Positions 24,852 to 53,740 of a DNA stretch of 64,000 nucleotides are shown here, piece by piece. Below the pieces are notes generated by a model. It made no database searches. It had not been told where the DNA came from and saw only the letters and a list, made by a program, of their open reading frames with translations. A program made the position numbers and the translations under genes. The stretch comes from Hoplostethus atlanticus (taxonomy: Eukaryota; Chordata; Actinopteri; Trachichthyiformes; Trachichthyidae), in the NCBI GenBank assembly GCA_034670405.1, contig JAXDDX010000176.1, positions 406,001 through 470,000 on the forward strand. The letters are read 5' to 3'. How positions within the stretch are numbered: position 1 is the first letter of the stretch; each line of letters begins with the position of its first letter.

Positions 24852-24852
24852 G
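24640..24852. repeat. (GA)n and (TG)n microsatellites upstream of PTX4
   Basis: A (GA)n block at 24640-24694 and a (TG)n block at 24811-24850, within 330 bp of the PTX4 start codon. Confidence 0.93.
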
Positions 24853-24970
24853 CTATCAAGCCCAGCCCATTTGAGCTATGTCCTTTCTCTCTTCTATTTG
24901 TTCCCTCACCTCCAGACTTCCAGACCGCGACCCAGACCCCCAGCTCCCTCTATCCCAGCCCCGCTGCACC

Positions 24971-27900
24971 ATGGCCAGCCTCCGGCCCAGCCAGTGGCCC
25001 CTGATCTTGGTTCACATGCTTCTGCTCCAGCTGCAGCCCTTTAAGGTCCAGGGAGGAGCTCATCTGGAGCTGAGGACCCCCGTGTACCACAAACTACGAC
25101 GGCTCCACGAACAGGTCTGAACGGGTCCTTTTAACCACTTTTGATACTATTTAATATCATATTAGTATGTAATAGAGTATTTCAGGTACTGCTGAAAATC
25201 AGTTGAACCGTACTGTACACTCCAACACAGTGTCTCAGGGGCCATGACTTAAAAGCTGATATTAAAACAATAGTAGTTGAACAATTCGTTTTATTAACAT
25301 TAATTACCATTAGAAGTGTCATCATTCGACTGTCTGACTCTCCTCAACTAAGGCACAACACTCTGCAGCTGCTGGTTCAGTAGATTAAATGAGAGTATAA
25401 AAGTATAAAAACTGGTAAACTTAAATTCATTTGGACTGGATTGAGTATACATTTGAAGAGTCCGTTTCCAAAACACTAGATATACATTTAAAATCATTAC
25501 ATTGATCATTCAATAGATCTGTCTTTAATTTTGTGCTATCGTTCATTTTGCAAGAGCAGGTATCACTTTTTTCAAATGGCAAAGATCTCTCTCATTTTGG
25601 AGCGAAACCCGTTTGCAAAGATGATGGCTATTCAAGAAAAAAATATTTTCCTAGCTTTGAAATCAGTTGCAAAGCAGCTGCAGAAACGTTAGTGAACATG
25701 CCTTTGTCCTATCTCAGTTCCAGCAGTTCCAGGTGCTGACCCAGGCCCGTTTGGACATGCTGGCCCTGAACCAGAACCGAAACTCCTCCAGAGACCTGGA
25801 GAGCCGGGTTCAGGTCCTGGCCGACCAGTACCACCGGATCTCACAGGACCTGGATCACCTCAAGCAGACCACGACACAGGAGATGGACGATCTCAGGTCA
25901 GTGCTGAGGGATGACTGGTCAATAACAACAATGTAAATGTGTATGAAAACCTTGGTTGCACATTGATTCATCTCCAACCTCGCAGGGAGTGGAGCAGGAA
26001 GCTGGAGAAGAAGAGTAAGCGAATGGAGGGTCGCCTGGCCTTGTTGGAGAGAAAGCTGAGGGAGAGCAGCCGCCGTCATACCCAGAAACAGAGGCCTGAT
26101 CTGGGTCAGGACTTCTCTAACCTCACCCTGGAGCTCCAGAGCCAGGAGGAACGCCTGGTCTCCCTCGAAGCCCAGCGAGAGGAGCTGCTGGTCGGGTTGA
26201 AAGGACTGCAAGAATCCCTGCAAAACCAGGAGCTCCGAATGAGCCGGCTGGAAGGGAGGCTTGGTGAGGTCCTGCAGGGGAATGGAGGGGGGTTCACCAG
26301 GGGATCTGGGAGGACGAGGGACCCCGTTACCTCCAACACCACGCCCCAGGAATACTATGAACCACGCAGGAGGAGCCAGACCCCTAGAGGACGGAGACCT
26401 GGGAGGATTCTGGATAGACATACCCAACCCAGGCCTCAAGATAATAGCTATTCCCAGTCTAATTTGCAGGCTCCACCTCAGAACAGGTCCCCCCCTCACC
26501 CCTATCAACACCAGACCACACCAAACCAGCCCAAACCCTCAAAGGCCCACTCAATTAACAAGCCGCCAAGACCCCAGACAGAACCTCGGCCCCAACCTAA
26601 CCTTGAGCCTCAGACCCGCTTCCAGTATCCTCACCGTAAGCCCCAGTCCTCTGACTTCCAGCCCCAGCCGGAGTCTTACCAACCTCAACACCAGCAGCGT
26701 CCCCAGCCACAGAACCAGCCCGACCCGCCCCAATCCCAGCACAATTCCCAGATCCAGCCTCAGCCTCGACAGTCCCTCCCTTACCTTCAGTCCCACATGC
26801 AGCCTCAGGGCCAGCATCCTTCCCATCCCCAAACTTATCCTAAGATAAACCCCCGTTCCCAAGGCCCTGATAACCCCTCTTGGCCCCAGACTGACCAGGG
26901 CCAGGGTCAAGCCCAGCTCAGCCCCATTGAAGACAGACAGATGAGGACCAGGCTGAGGACTCCGCCACCCCAGCCCACCCAGCCCCAGTTGTATCCCAAC
27001 CTGAAGGTGAAGTCTTACCAGCCCCAGGCCAACGAGTGGAGGGGAGGAGAGGAGGAAGAAAGAGATGGGAAGACGGGGAAGTCTGCAGAGATCCAGAACT
27101 TTCTCCAGCTTCCAGTGAGGCAGAAGATCCCAGCACAGCCTGTTACCAAGAAGGATGCAACCAGTAAGTACAATCCATTACATCGATGCAACCTCTCTTC
27201 TGACACCATTTCCAGTCAGAAGTCCCAGAAATGTATAATACTTTGTAAATGGCTTTGAAAATAATGTCTTGGAAAAGGCTTTTTTTTTTTACAGTATGAT
27301 TGAAATAGAAAGGTGAAGTCTGATGTAATTCCGTAGGATGCAAAACTAGCATTTCCTCTATTTGGTGTGTAGTCCAAAACGTCTATGGAAAATATGAATG
27401 TCTGTGCTTCACAGAGGCTTACCAGCTGTACTACGATTTGTTCCATGAAATGAAATACATGAGCCAACATCAGCTTTGTGAATCATCATTCTGTTACTTT
27501 TTACATTGATTGTTGCTAGCAAAATGCTAATCGTTTGGGAAAGGGGACTACAACAGTCGTTAGCTAGCTATCTGGCAGTTAGCTAATAACAGCTATAATA
27601 ACTATTCAATGAAATGTTTTGAAAGTCTTGACAATGTGAATGTACAACACAGTCAGGAGATCGAGCTCTAGTACAGACGAGAGGTAAAACAATCAGCGCT
27701 GTTGTGGTCCACTTTCATCAGTGATTAGCCTTTTATTCAAATCAATACTAAAATGAACTAAAAGATCAAAATTCAATGAAAACGTAATATATCTCCTGGG
27801 TTTCCGTTCAACAGAGATCTTATTTTTTGCATTTTTTCGAAAAGCCAATTCATATTTTCCACAGGGATTTTGGACTTCACACCAAATGGATGCTAACGTA

Positions 27901-30031
27901 TGGCTTACAAAAGGATGACGACTCATGCTCACAGCCTGTATTGCAGGTTATTATATCTGCTTTTGAAAATGTTGCAACATGTAAAAGCCTATGTACAGAT
28001 ACAGATGACGTTGTTTGTGATTTTCAAACACACTTTTTCTAGACAGATAATAATCTTAAGATCCAAACTGTGGCAGGCTTGCATCTTTTCATCTACGGTA
28101 TCTGTTTCCTCACCCCCTGCCTGTCTTGGTGCCTCTGGTGTCAGGTAGATGAGCTAAGCAGATATCGTTACAACTCACCTTCCCCGTGTTCATAACTCTC
28201 ATAGCTGACATAACACAGCCCACTCACCCTGACATACATGAGAGAGGAGGGGAGGGGGAGGGGGGGGAGGAGAGACTCCACTCCCATCTGAAGAATCCAT
28301 TTACTGTTCCTCCATTCATGCTGAACAACATTACATCAACACTCAGAGCTGGTAGAAACTTTGTAGCACTACTAGCAGGCAATTCTTTAATTTGCTGTTA
28401 TTGATGGAGTCCTATTATTACCTAAAATATATTTTCACCATGGTCACCTTGTGGGTTGTGTAACGGGTGGTAGTCGTGTTTTGGATTTGATTCTGGCTTG
28501 TGACCTTTGTTGCATGTCATCCTTTCCCTCTTTCCTATTCCTCAACACTGTTCACTATGCAATCAAGTAGAAATGCTATAAAACAATTCTCACAGAGACG
28601 CATGTGATGTGCATGTGCAGTTTTGCAGTTGTGTTAGGAAAGGTATGCCGCGTGCACACTGTGTGTTCGTTGCACGGTGGGTTTGAATCCAACAACTTTT
28701 TTTCCTGTCATTCCCCCTTTCTCTGTTTTTATCATTCATTTGCACATATTTGTACAAACGTCACATGCTAAATTGTTTGTTGTTTGCCCGGTAACCCAGT
28801 ATAAAGGCTGTTTTGGTGTCAGCTGATATGCAGAAATAAAGACTTCACTGTCGCTGACAGGCATGACTGTCTGGACAGTCTCCCGGACAGTCAGTCGGTC
28901 AGCCGGTCAGTCAGTCAGTCAGTCAGTCAGTCAGTCCTTCAGTCAATCAGTCAGTCAGTCAGTCCTTCAGTCAGTCCTTCAGTCAGTCAGTCAGTCAGTC
29001 AGTCAGTCCTTCAGTCAACTAGTCCGGCCTTCAGAAATAGTGATGACAGCGCTCTTTATTCTTGATTTAGTGCCTGTTTTCCATTTTCCTGTTTGCCATG
29101 TCCAAGGCCAAAGACGTCCAGAGGGAGGAGCAACCTTGAGTTATCACTTCACCATAAATCAAAAGGATGAGATTTCAATAGTGCATTCACTGCAAAACAC
29201 TGCATTCACTCTGCCTGTCATCTCTTCCAGCAGTATAGAAGACAGCTGAATTGATTCTCTCTCTCTCTGTCTCCAGTCTGTAATGTGGACTCCATGCTGT
29301 TCTTCCCCTCCTCCTCGGTGGAGAACTACGTCACCTTCTCCCTGAGCTTCCCCGACCTCCCTGAACTTTCTGTGTGTCTGTGGCTCCGTGTGGAGGCGGG
29401 GCATGTCGGCACGCTGCTCTCCTACGCCACCGCTGACAACGACAACCAGTTGGTCCTGTATGGACGTGACTCCTCTTCCTCCTCTTCCTCATCTCTCTCA
29501 CGTTTATCATCATCTTCGTTCTCAGCCTCCTCCTCACGATCCAACCCCTCCTACTCTTCCTCTGCATTTTCACCTTCTTCTTCCTCCTCCACGTCCTCCC
29601 CCACCCTGGATTTTGTCATCGGAGACCCCGTCTATCGCCGTCTCCCAGCGGCCTCCCTCGTGGACGGTCGCTGGCACCACCTCTGTGTCCTCTGGTCCTC
29701 CATTCAAGGTCGATTCTGGCACTACACCGACCGGCGCCTCACCTCCTCAGGCTCCAACTTCCAGAAGGGCTGGGAGGTTCCTGGGGGCGGATCGGTGGTG
29801 CTGGGGCAGGAGCAGGACACCGTGGGGGGAGGGTTTGACCCCGCAGAGGGGTTCGCTGGGCGGATGGCGGGGCTCAGGGTGTGGGATCGGGTGCTGAGCC
29901 CCATGGAGGTTGGGGGGGTGGCAGAAGGGAGGGGGGTGCCCAGAGGGGTGGTGCTTGGTATGGAGGATATAAAGGAGGTGCACGGGGAGGTGAAGCAGGT
30001 GGCATGTGAGTGTTTAGAGCACTGTGTCTGA
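24971..30031 (+). CDS. ptx4: PTX4, long pentraxin 4
   Basis: Exons 24971-25114, 25718-25896, 25986-27163 and 29277-30031 sum to 2256 nt (751 aa) with matching phases. The order is: a hydrophobic N-terminal signal; LRRLHEQFQQFQVLTQ starting a coiled coil (about residues 42-200); a Pro/Gln-rich linker (about 205-500); and a C-terminal pentraxin domain (about 505-751). The pentraxin domain has both disulfide cysteines (VCLWLRV and HHLCVLW), TADNDNQLVLYGRD and the calcium-site segment LGQEQDTVGGGFD, and it ends CECLEHCV as PTX4 does. PTX4 is a secreted pentraxin of poorly known function. Human PTX4 is only about 475 aa. Here the linker is roughly 200 aa longer and a serine-rich insert of about 45 aa interrupts the pentraxin domain. 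The neighbouring CLCN7 matches human synteny. Confidence 0.95.
28885..29020. repeat. (CAGT)n tetranucleotide tract in PTX4 intron 3
   Basis: Interrupted CAGT repeat with ccttcagt variants. Confidence 0.93.
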
Positions 30032-31090
30032 TCAGGTTATTGATTAAAATACCAAAACACTATAATAATAAAATAATAAATAATAATAAATAATATATAA
30101 TATCTAATAATAAAACAAAATAAATACAAAATAAGAATAAATAAAACTAAATACAAAACAAAATATAAATGTAACAATAACTGGTAATATACTTTTCATA
30201 CCAACAATCATTTTGTAAGACTATGAATCACAACTTTTCAAATGGTGGATATGTGATTTATAGAGTTGGAAAGGTTATTTTTCAAATATATTCTGTAATG
30301 GATCGCTGACTATCCACTCAGTGTTGTGATATGAAACACAATCCTTTTGATTCAGCAACATAATCTTATTTCTTTCTCATTTCTAATTTCCTTTCAGATT
30401 ATTTTGCCTCCAAAATGTTCAGATCAAATGAAAAACTGTATCATTTGAATGTAATGATCACAACCATTTATCCATTTCTATTGTTGTGTTATAGTTTCAC
30501 AACCAAAACGACTTTTTGACTCATTGACCTTTTTTCACTTTCAGTAATCACAGTGTATTCTTTTCTCTGAACTAAGGGACTGACTTTTGCAGGACGACGT
30601 TAACTTTCTTTAATGGAATACCATGAGTATTTTTCTATATTGAGTATCATGAGTATTATTTTTATATCATGTTGGGGTGGGGGTTAAAGGAAGAATGTCA
30701 CATTGTTTATCACTGATTGCTATGCATTTTCTTGCGAGTTTGAGGATCTCTTTTAGTTTTACTTCTTATTTTCTTTTCTTTCCTGTGTGAGTGTGGGGTT
30801 GGTTTCACGTAAAGAAGGTCTCATGTGTCTCATGTTTTTGTAATGTTTCATCATTCTTGCATTTTCTTTTGCCTACAACAAAAATCCAGTGACATGATAC
30901 CAAATAACATCTGACTTGTATTGATAACCAAGTCTGTCTGTGGATGGGGATGTCTGCTGCCATTTTGGACTGCCTACAGAAGCTATTTTTCATACTGGCT
31001 GGAAAATAAAATCAGTATCACATGAGTTTCCTCCGTTCCTAATTGACTTGAAGTTGTTTTGAATTTTATTATTAAATAAAAGATTTCTTC
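30032..31090 (+). other. ptx4: PTX4 3'UTR
   Basis: AT-rich non-coding sequence follows the stop. It begins with an (ATAATA)n-like block at 30056-30175 that holds several AATAAA motifs. Better-placed terminal signals are AATAAA at 31005-31010 and 31075-31080. Which one is used cannot be told from sequence. Confidence 0.55.
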
Positions 31091-31405
31091 CTAATTTGTG
31101 CTCTTGATTAGTGAAACAGGCTTTATATGCTACTACTTAGAGAAACTCTGTGAAAAGGCCTGTTTTCACTAATGCTTTTGATTGCATTCTGATTAATGGT
31201 TTTGCTCGTATCTAGAAAAACTACCAAACCCAGCATCCCTCGCGTCTAACGGGTTTTTATGGCCCCGCACGCGATCCTTACAAAGCGTCACGAGGTATCA
31301 ATAGTCATGGGGACCTGAGGAGGAGCAGCTGTGATTAGCCAGCAACAGTTGCATCACAGCACATCTTGCGGTGTTTGTAAGCGCGGTGAGCCGTCGGGGG
31401 CCAAC
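31091..31405 (+). promoter_or_regulatory. clcn7: CLCN7 promoter region and 5'UTR
   Basis: Only about 320 bp separate the last PTX4 poly(A) signal from the CLCN7 start codon, so the promoter must be compact. GC content rises near 31230-31400, with CpGs and gcgtcacgagg. No TATA box and no full CLEAR site were seen. Confidence 0.5.
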
Positions 31406-48104
<16,699 letters not shown>

Positions 48105-50850
48105 TGCACTTACACACACACACACACACTGGACTTACATACTGAGACACACACCTATCTGGACTTTGACCATGTTCACCTGTTGCCTAGTTACCTGCTG
48201 ACCCCCAGCTATGCACCCCGCCAGGACACCGTCAAGGGTCGAGTGGTCACCATCATCCTTTGATGCCAAAATGGTTGCCATGACAACCCAAGGTCTGGAA
48301 AAAGATTTAAAATTATATATATTCAAAGCCATTATTACATTGGTAAAAAAGTACTTGAGATTAGTTGAATTATTTTTTTTTGAACCACCCAGGTCTGTAA
48401 ACAAGTCTTGATGCTTTTGAAATCCTTTCATGTCACTGATTGAGTCTGTCTGTTTTTATTGTGTTCAACACCAGAACTGGTCTGGAAACTAGGTTGTCTC
48501 GGTGGGAAACGCTCCAGGTCATTTTAATTGGCACAAGCCGGTGATCATTTGAGAAGGAGATCAGCTCATAGTAACTTAAAGGAATATAGTTCACACTCAC
48601 TCCCATGTGAGTTGAAACTCCACCCAGCACACTTCAGCCTTCTCCTAAGCTATTGACGTTAATGGGGCCGCAGACTACACCAGGTCATTTCACTGCTTAG
48701 TTTCCCTCTTTGGTTGTGCCCATCAGTGAAATCACCTGTAGGCTGCACACACACACATTGTCAGTGAGGAAAACATAGGATATAATGAGGTAAATATTGG
48801 ACTTTTGGACCCACAATGCAATCGCTTTGCTACAAAATACTTGGATTATCCTGCACACGTTGATTGGGAGAAATTGTATGGACGTGTTATGCTTTTTGGA
48901 GCTGTAAAAATGTCTCTCCAGTAGGTTGGGATGGCTAAGACAGATCTATAGGGGCTAACTCACTGTGTTTGGTGGTCATAGGAACTTCAGTGATTTATTT
49001 TTCATTGGTGGCTGAACTCCTTTAACTACAGACTTGACAGACAAACTCAGTGTTGCATTGAAAGGATTTTGAACTGGTTCTGACCCGGGGGTGTGAAGCA
49101 TGACCACTGTTCTGTTATCAATGTGATAGTTGGTTCAGTGGCGATTGTGCCGAGGCATCAAATTCTATCTTGGCACAGGGTTTGGTTGTCTCTGCTTTTA
49201 TTGTTTGGCGCTGATTGAGAAAAGGGCTGTGCGCTGTGAGGAGAACATCTAACGGCCAGAAAAGAGAGAAATCTGTTGAAAGGATGACATGGAAAAAATG
49301 TCTACATTAGCTGGAGAAAGTGACCTTTTTCCCTGTTCTCATAAGCTTTCCAAGCTGCTGGGTCAGACAGCTACAGTGAGAGGACAACTTGAGATGAAAC
49401 AAAATGGTGTTTTGAATGAAGGAGGTGGAAAGCAGCATCGTTGGTAACGGTTTAACCTTTAGCTTCGTTGTGTCCTGAAACTCCTGTCCTGGTCTTTGTC
49501 CTTTTCTAGCTCCTCTAAAGTTTCAGCTGGGGACCCTGTTGCAACCGATATAATATATATATATTATAATATAATAAAGTATAATAACTGCTGGATAACA
49601 TAGTAACTTGAGAAATGTAATAAGATGCTCCTCTAACTAGGTTGAAAATGTAATAAAACCTGTCAGTGTAGTAATAACATCACATTATTACATGTAGTGG
49701 TCATTATGACATCATAAAGTGTAACATATTTTAAACTGATGGAATTATTACATTGAGTAACAATGTAATAACACATTATTACGTTATTTACTATTATTAC
49801 ATCACCTCTTATGAAGTAATATGTATATAATATAATAATAATAATACAGAAATCTGTAACATTAACAGGTTTTATTACTGGCTCATTTTTATTTACTACA
49901 TTTTGACAAGTTATCATTGTCAAGTTATCCATTATCCGGGAGTTATTACGTTTTGAGTTTCTACAGACTCACTAAAGCCTTTCACTTCAGTTTGGGGTCT
50001 GAAGAACGACACCGGCCCTTGAAGGTATTTCATGGCAACATCAGCAAATCTTGTTTTTTTTTGTTCTAGTTTTGCACTGTGTGAAAGAATGCTCTTATTT
50101 ATTGTTGACATTGTCGCTTTGTGTTTTAAATTTATAAGGGGGCGGGATGGTAAGACAAAGTGTGGGTAAGATGGCAGTTATCGCTCCTTCTCAAGAAACC
50201 TCTTCAGTGTGTTTCGAGGAGGGAGTCATTATTTGACTCTTATCTCATTGGGCCACAAGGTGGCGTGTGATGCAGGGTAGACCGAAACGTACCGACAGAG
50301 ATCACAGCTTTTCAAGGTACCTTATCTCCCAACCTGTGATCAGCACTATCATGGACTACTGACCGTAGTAAAAATATCGGTACTCCAATGTAATTCTTAT
50401 CACCACCAAATATTTGCACTTTGACCTACTACTGAATACATTGTTGAGAGATACCCACACAGTCCACCTGAATCACTGTACGAATGTAAACCGTTGTAAG
50501 TTTTAGTTTCTGTTGGCGAGACTAAATTCTATCCTGCACAAGACACAGACTACATTTGTTGTCATTGATTCTTACGTTATCCGATCAGGATCATCGTTTT
50601 ACCAGACACACACATTCTGATTCATGATGTCTTTTTTTTTTTAAAATCTAGCATTTCGTGAATTATTGTCAGTGTTTATTTTTTCCTCTGCACTTGAATT
50701 TTGTCGTTACACATTACCACAAAACATGGTCTTGACTCCTTCGTGCTCTTTGTTTCGTTTGTACAGTTCTAGATGTTCAAATATAAACTATGCTGTATTT
50801 TTTAACCACTTGATGAACCTTTTGTGAACTAATAAAGTTTAAAGTTATCT
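48105..50850 (+). other. clcn7: CLCN7 3'UTR
   Basis: About 2.7 kb of AT-rich non-coding sequence runs from the stop to a canonical AATAAA at 50831. It includes an AT-dinucleotide block near 49550 and a taatatta-rich stretch at 49600-49950. No coding exon was seen on either strand. Confidence 0.65.
50831..50836 (+). terminator. clcn7: CLCN7 poly(A) signal
   Basis: AATAAA is followed 25-30 nt later by a GT-rich element (gtggtgtttgtc), the expected cleavage-site arrangement. Confidence 0.75.
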
Positions 50851-50980
50851 ATTACTGTGGTGTTTGTCTATTTGACTGCAAGACATTTGCAACGGTGATC
50901 TTGTTTTATTTTAACCATGCCCCCCCCCCCCGCCCTTTTTCTTTCCCAAGTTCAAAACAGAGTGTTGTATAACTGTATTG

Positions 50981-50986
50981 TTTATT
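50981..50986 (-). terminator. Candidate poly(A) signal of the PDE6 gamma gene
   Basis: A minus-strand AATAAA lies about 780 bp past the PDE6 gamma stop codon and 150 bp from the CLCN7 signal, so the two genes are tail to tail with almost no gap. Confidence 0.5.
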
Positions 50987-51762
50987 GCAGTGCAGTTGAA
51001 CCTAGATCAGATCATGTGACGTGTGAAGGACGATGAAGACACGTATCTGTGTAGTTCAGTCAGGGTGAGTAAAAATCCCTTCATAAGGCAAAACCGTTTT
51101 AGCAGCATCAGAACTTAAAGCTACGTTCAAAACCACCTAGGGCAGCAACCGAACGATTAGCAATATTAAGCATAAATATCCAGACAATCCATTAAGATGA
51201 GTTTATAATAAGTTAATATGCTGTAAAAATGAAAAATATCCATAACCTCTACGGCCAAGGCATACACATCATCCGGTCCTCTCTTGGTCGACTAGAATGA
51301 GTATCAAAATATCGATGAAAACTTGTTAGTGAAGTTATTCACATATTTGTAGCATCAACAAAATAGACTAACATGTTTTGTTAAGCAATAAGCAATAAAA
51401 GATTGATGGTTGACAGTAAGTGATACGTTAATGGCTACAGGAGAAGGCCTACTGTTCTGTTGGTAGATGTTCCCTAAAACAAAGAAAACCACTTGTACTC
51501 AGGTAAACTGAAGTCTTGTTTAAGTACTTTTACTTTTACTTGAGTAGTTTTTGTTTACGGGGACTTCTCTGGCGTCCAGACTCCTAGCAGGGCTGCAGGA
51601 GGCAACGTCAGCCCGCTGGGCAGGCGTCGGCCAGGGGGGAGAATAGGACTCTGGCTTGGTCTGGTCCAAGGCTTCAGTCTCATATTGATGGTGATGTGGG
51701 ACCAAGGCTCGGTCCGGTCTGTGGTTCTGCTCCAGGGTGCGGGTGGAGGATGCTCGGTCCAG

Positions 51763-52527
51763 TTAAATGATTCCATACTGGGCCAGCTCGTGGAGCTCCA
51801 GGTGGCTGAACGCCTCCCAGGGACACACGACGGTGAAATCTACAGCAAGATGACAAATGGAGGAAGACAACATTTACTATATATCAGCACCGCTAGATAC
51901 TAATATCACCTGGGCTGTCACACCTGCTACCACCTATCAGAACATTTTCCAAGATATATGAAGACACCACGAGGCAGGCGGAGGATGGAGAGGAGAATAG
52001 TCTGTTTCTGTCTATCTGTATATTTGGATGAACTACTCAGCCCAGGATCTCATGGAGAGACAGCAAGATATAACTGGAAGCTGCTATGAAAGATGGAGAG
52101 AGGGATGAGGATGAGGAGGATGATGTACTCACCGGTGCCGAGCCCATCCATCCCAGGGATGTCATCCCCGAATCTGAAGAACAACAGGAAGAAAAACATT
52201 TGTTTACAAAGACATAATCAGAAATCAGACATCTGCCAGAGCTAGCTTCTATTGAACTGTTTCTACTGTATTTTATGTGATAGTGTAATCATTTATTTTC
52301 TTAATGGAGAAGCTCCAGCAGCGTCCCCGGTATGGACGACCTGAGACGGGCCCTTTATGTTTCTCCTCTCACCCTTTGACCCCTTTCTTGGGAGGTTTGC
52401 TCTTGAACTTGGGGGCCATCCTCTGTTTAAACTTGAGGGGCCCTCGTCGGGGGGTGGTGGGGCCGCCCGTCACCTTGGTGGGGGTCGTGACCTCACTGAT
52501 GCTGACCTTCAAAGTGGAGCTGCTCAT
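51763..52527 (-). CDS. pde6g/pde6h-like: Photoreceptor cGMP phosphodiesterase 6 inhibitory gamma subunit
   Basis: Minus-strand exons 52527-52373, 52173-52133 and 51839-51763 give 273 nt, 90 aa, with matching phases. The protein has the polycationic/proline segment [13 protein letters not shown]...[10 protein letters not shown], then [15 protein letters not shown], and the C-terminus [20 protein letters not shown]. The C-terminus is the PDE6 catalytic-pocket and transducin-binding region. PDE6 gamma blocks the cGMP hydrolase of rods (PDE6G) or cones (PDE6H) until transducin removes it. PPKKGVKG and EAFSH resemble PDE6H, while the ending AQYGII resembles PDE6G, so rod or cone type is not settled. 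Within the central region, RQTRQ of the known proteins is replaced by RMAPK. A TATA-like box lies about 320 bp upstream. Family assignment is very secure. Confidence 0.94.
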
Positions 52528-52627
52528 AGTGATGACCGCTGACTCGGGGTCACCTGCCGGGTCTTCCCTTCCCTGTTCTCCTCTTCAGTGACTGCTGTGT
52601 TTTTAGAGCTCTATTTCTTACTTCGCC

Positions 52628-52629
<2 letters not shown>

Positions 52630-52692
<63 letters not shown>

Positions 52693-52710
52693 GCTCTCTC
52701 TCTCTCTGTG
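52630..52710. repeat. (TC)n microsatellite in the PDE6 gamma 5' region
   Basis: About 40 TC units with a few CG interruptions, between the TATA-like box and the start codon. Confidence 0.95.
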
Positions 52711-52847
52711 AGTTAAGTTGCTTCCTCTTCTTGTCCTCTTTGTGCTGATTCCAGTTTTCCTCCTTCTCTCTTGCAGCCTTCCCTACTTTTCTCTCTTCTT
52801 AACTTGTGGCTGTGTGTGTTGGTCGTGCAGCTGAGGTCTGCAGGCTG

Positions 52848-52855
52848 TTTTAAAT
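52848..52855 (-). promoter_or_regulatory. TATA-like box of the PDE6 gamma gene
   Basis: On the minus strand TATTTAAA sits in ggagggtatttaaaacag, with a GC box (ggggcggag) about 15 bp further upstream. A start near 52820 would give a 5'UTR crossing the (TC)n tract, perhaps spliced. TATA-driven promoters are usual for photoreceptor genes. No CRX-type site was recognised nearby. Confidence 0.5.
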
Positions 52856-53019
52856 ACCCTCCTGACTCCGCCCCATCTGTCGTCACCCTGGCAACAACAG
52901 ATCGGGACGACCGAGCAACGATTTGGCTTGCATCTTAACAGGCCAATTTAGATCGCGGCACTCTGGCCTTTCATTCATATATCCACTGCCAGAAAGAGGG
53001 GGCATGAGTGGACCACCCC

Positions 53020-53023
53020 CCCC

Positions 53024-53082
<59 letters not shown>

Positions 53083-53211
53083 AAAGATTCCTTATCTTCC
53101 CTGTATGTCGATGGCAGTTGGTCTGTGCCAAAGACCACAGACTGAAAGATGAACTATCTGCCAATCAGTTAGAAGAGGGGAGATCCTCATTGACATTACA
53201 CCTACAGTGCC

Positions 53212-53255
<44 letters not shown>
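53020..53255. repeat. Two (CA)n microsatellites
   Basis: CA blocks at about 53029-53080 and 53215-53253, separated by unique sequence. Confidence 0.95.
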
Positions 53256-53256
<1 letters not shown>

Positions 53257-53594
53257 CCCCCTCCACACACACAGATGTCCCTCTCATTCATAAAGCTACA
53301 CACTGAGATCACACATAACATATGTAGCTCAGCTGCCAGGCCAGGGAGGAGGTGCACCTCCTCGCGTTTCCCATGGCAACGGCGTCTTGGTGGAGATGGA
53401 AAAGCCTGGTCATGGTCGTTCATGTCCCTCCCTGAACACAGCTCCGTATCAACGGTCTGTAATTGATTTGTTCAATTGTGTTTTTTATGTATTATTTCTG
53501 CATTTAAAGGCCTCATGTACTCAGAGGTTCCTCTACCACTGAATAGGTGGGGTCGCTCGTTTTGCCTTAAGGAGCTGTTAATTGATTTCATTGG

Positions 53595-53740
53595 TTTCAA
53601 TGGAGAGTTTTAGAGTCCCATGATGGTCTAAATGTTGTTTCAGATGCTTTTCCACCCTGACAGAGTAAAATTCTGGGGGAAACACTGAATACTTTCAATA
53701 TTTTGGCACAAAATATCAGTGACTTCAGTAAAACATAACG
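53595..53740 (+). repeat. Dispersed repeat family B, copy 3
   Basis: Contains gtttcagatgcttttccacc, ctgacagagtaaaattctgg and aaacactgaat, aligning with 23345-23540. Confidence 0.65.

Larger units (their letters stand above)
22629..24970. other. Divergent intergenic region between SLC2A6 and PTX4
   Basis: Holds the promoters of both genes, but no TATA box or CpG-rich block stands out. It contains dispersed repeats of families A and B, a 47-bp tandem repeat, and GA and TG microsatellites. A possible minus-strand acceptor (gactctacag) lies just before the SLC2A6 start codon, suggesting a non-coding 5' exon. Confidence 0.5.

Noticed and set aside
25855-26511. 218-aa minus-strand frame opposite PTX4
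   Set aside because: A shadow of the GC-rich PTX4 exons 2-3. The plus strand carries the conserved protein.
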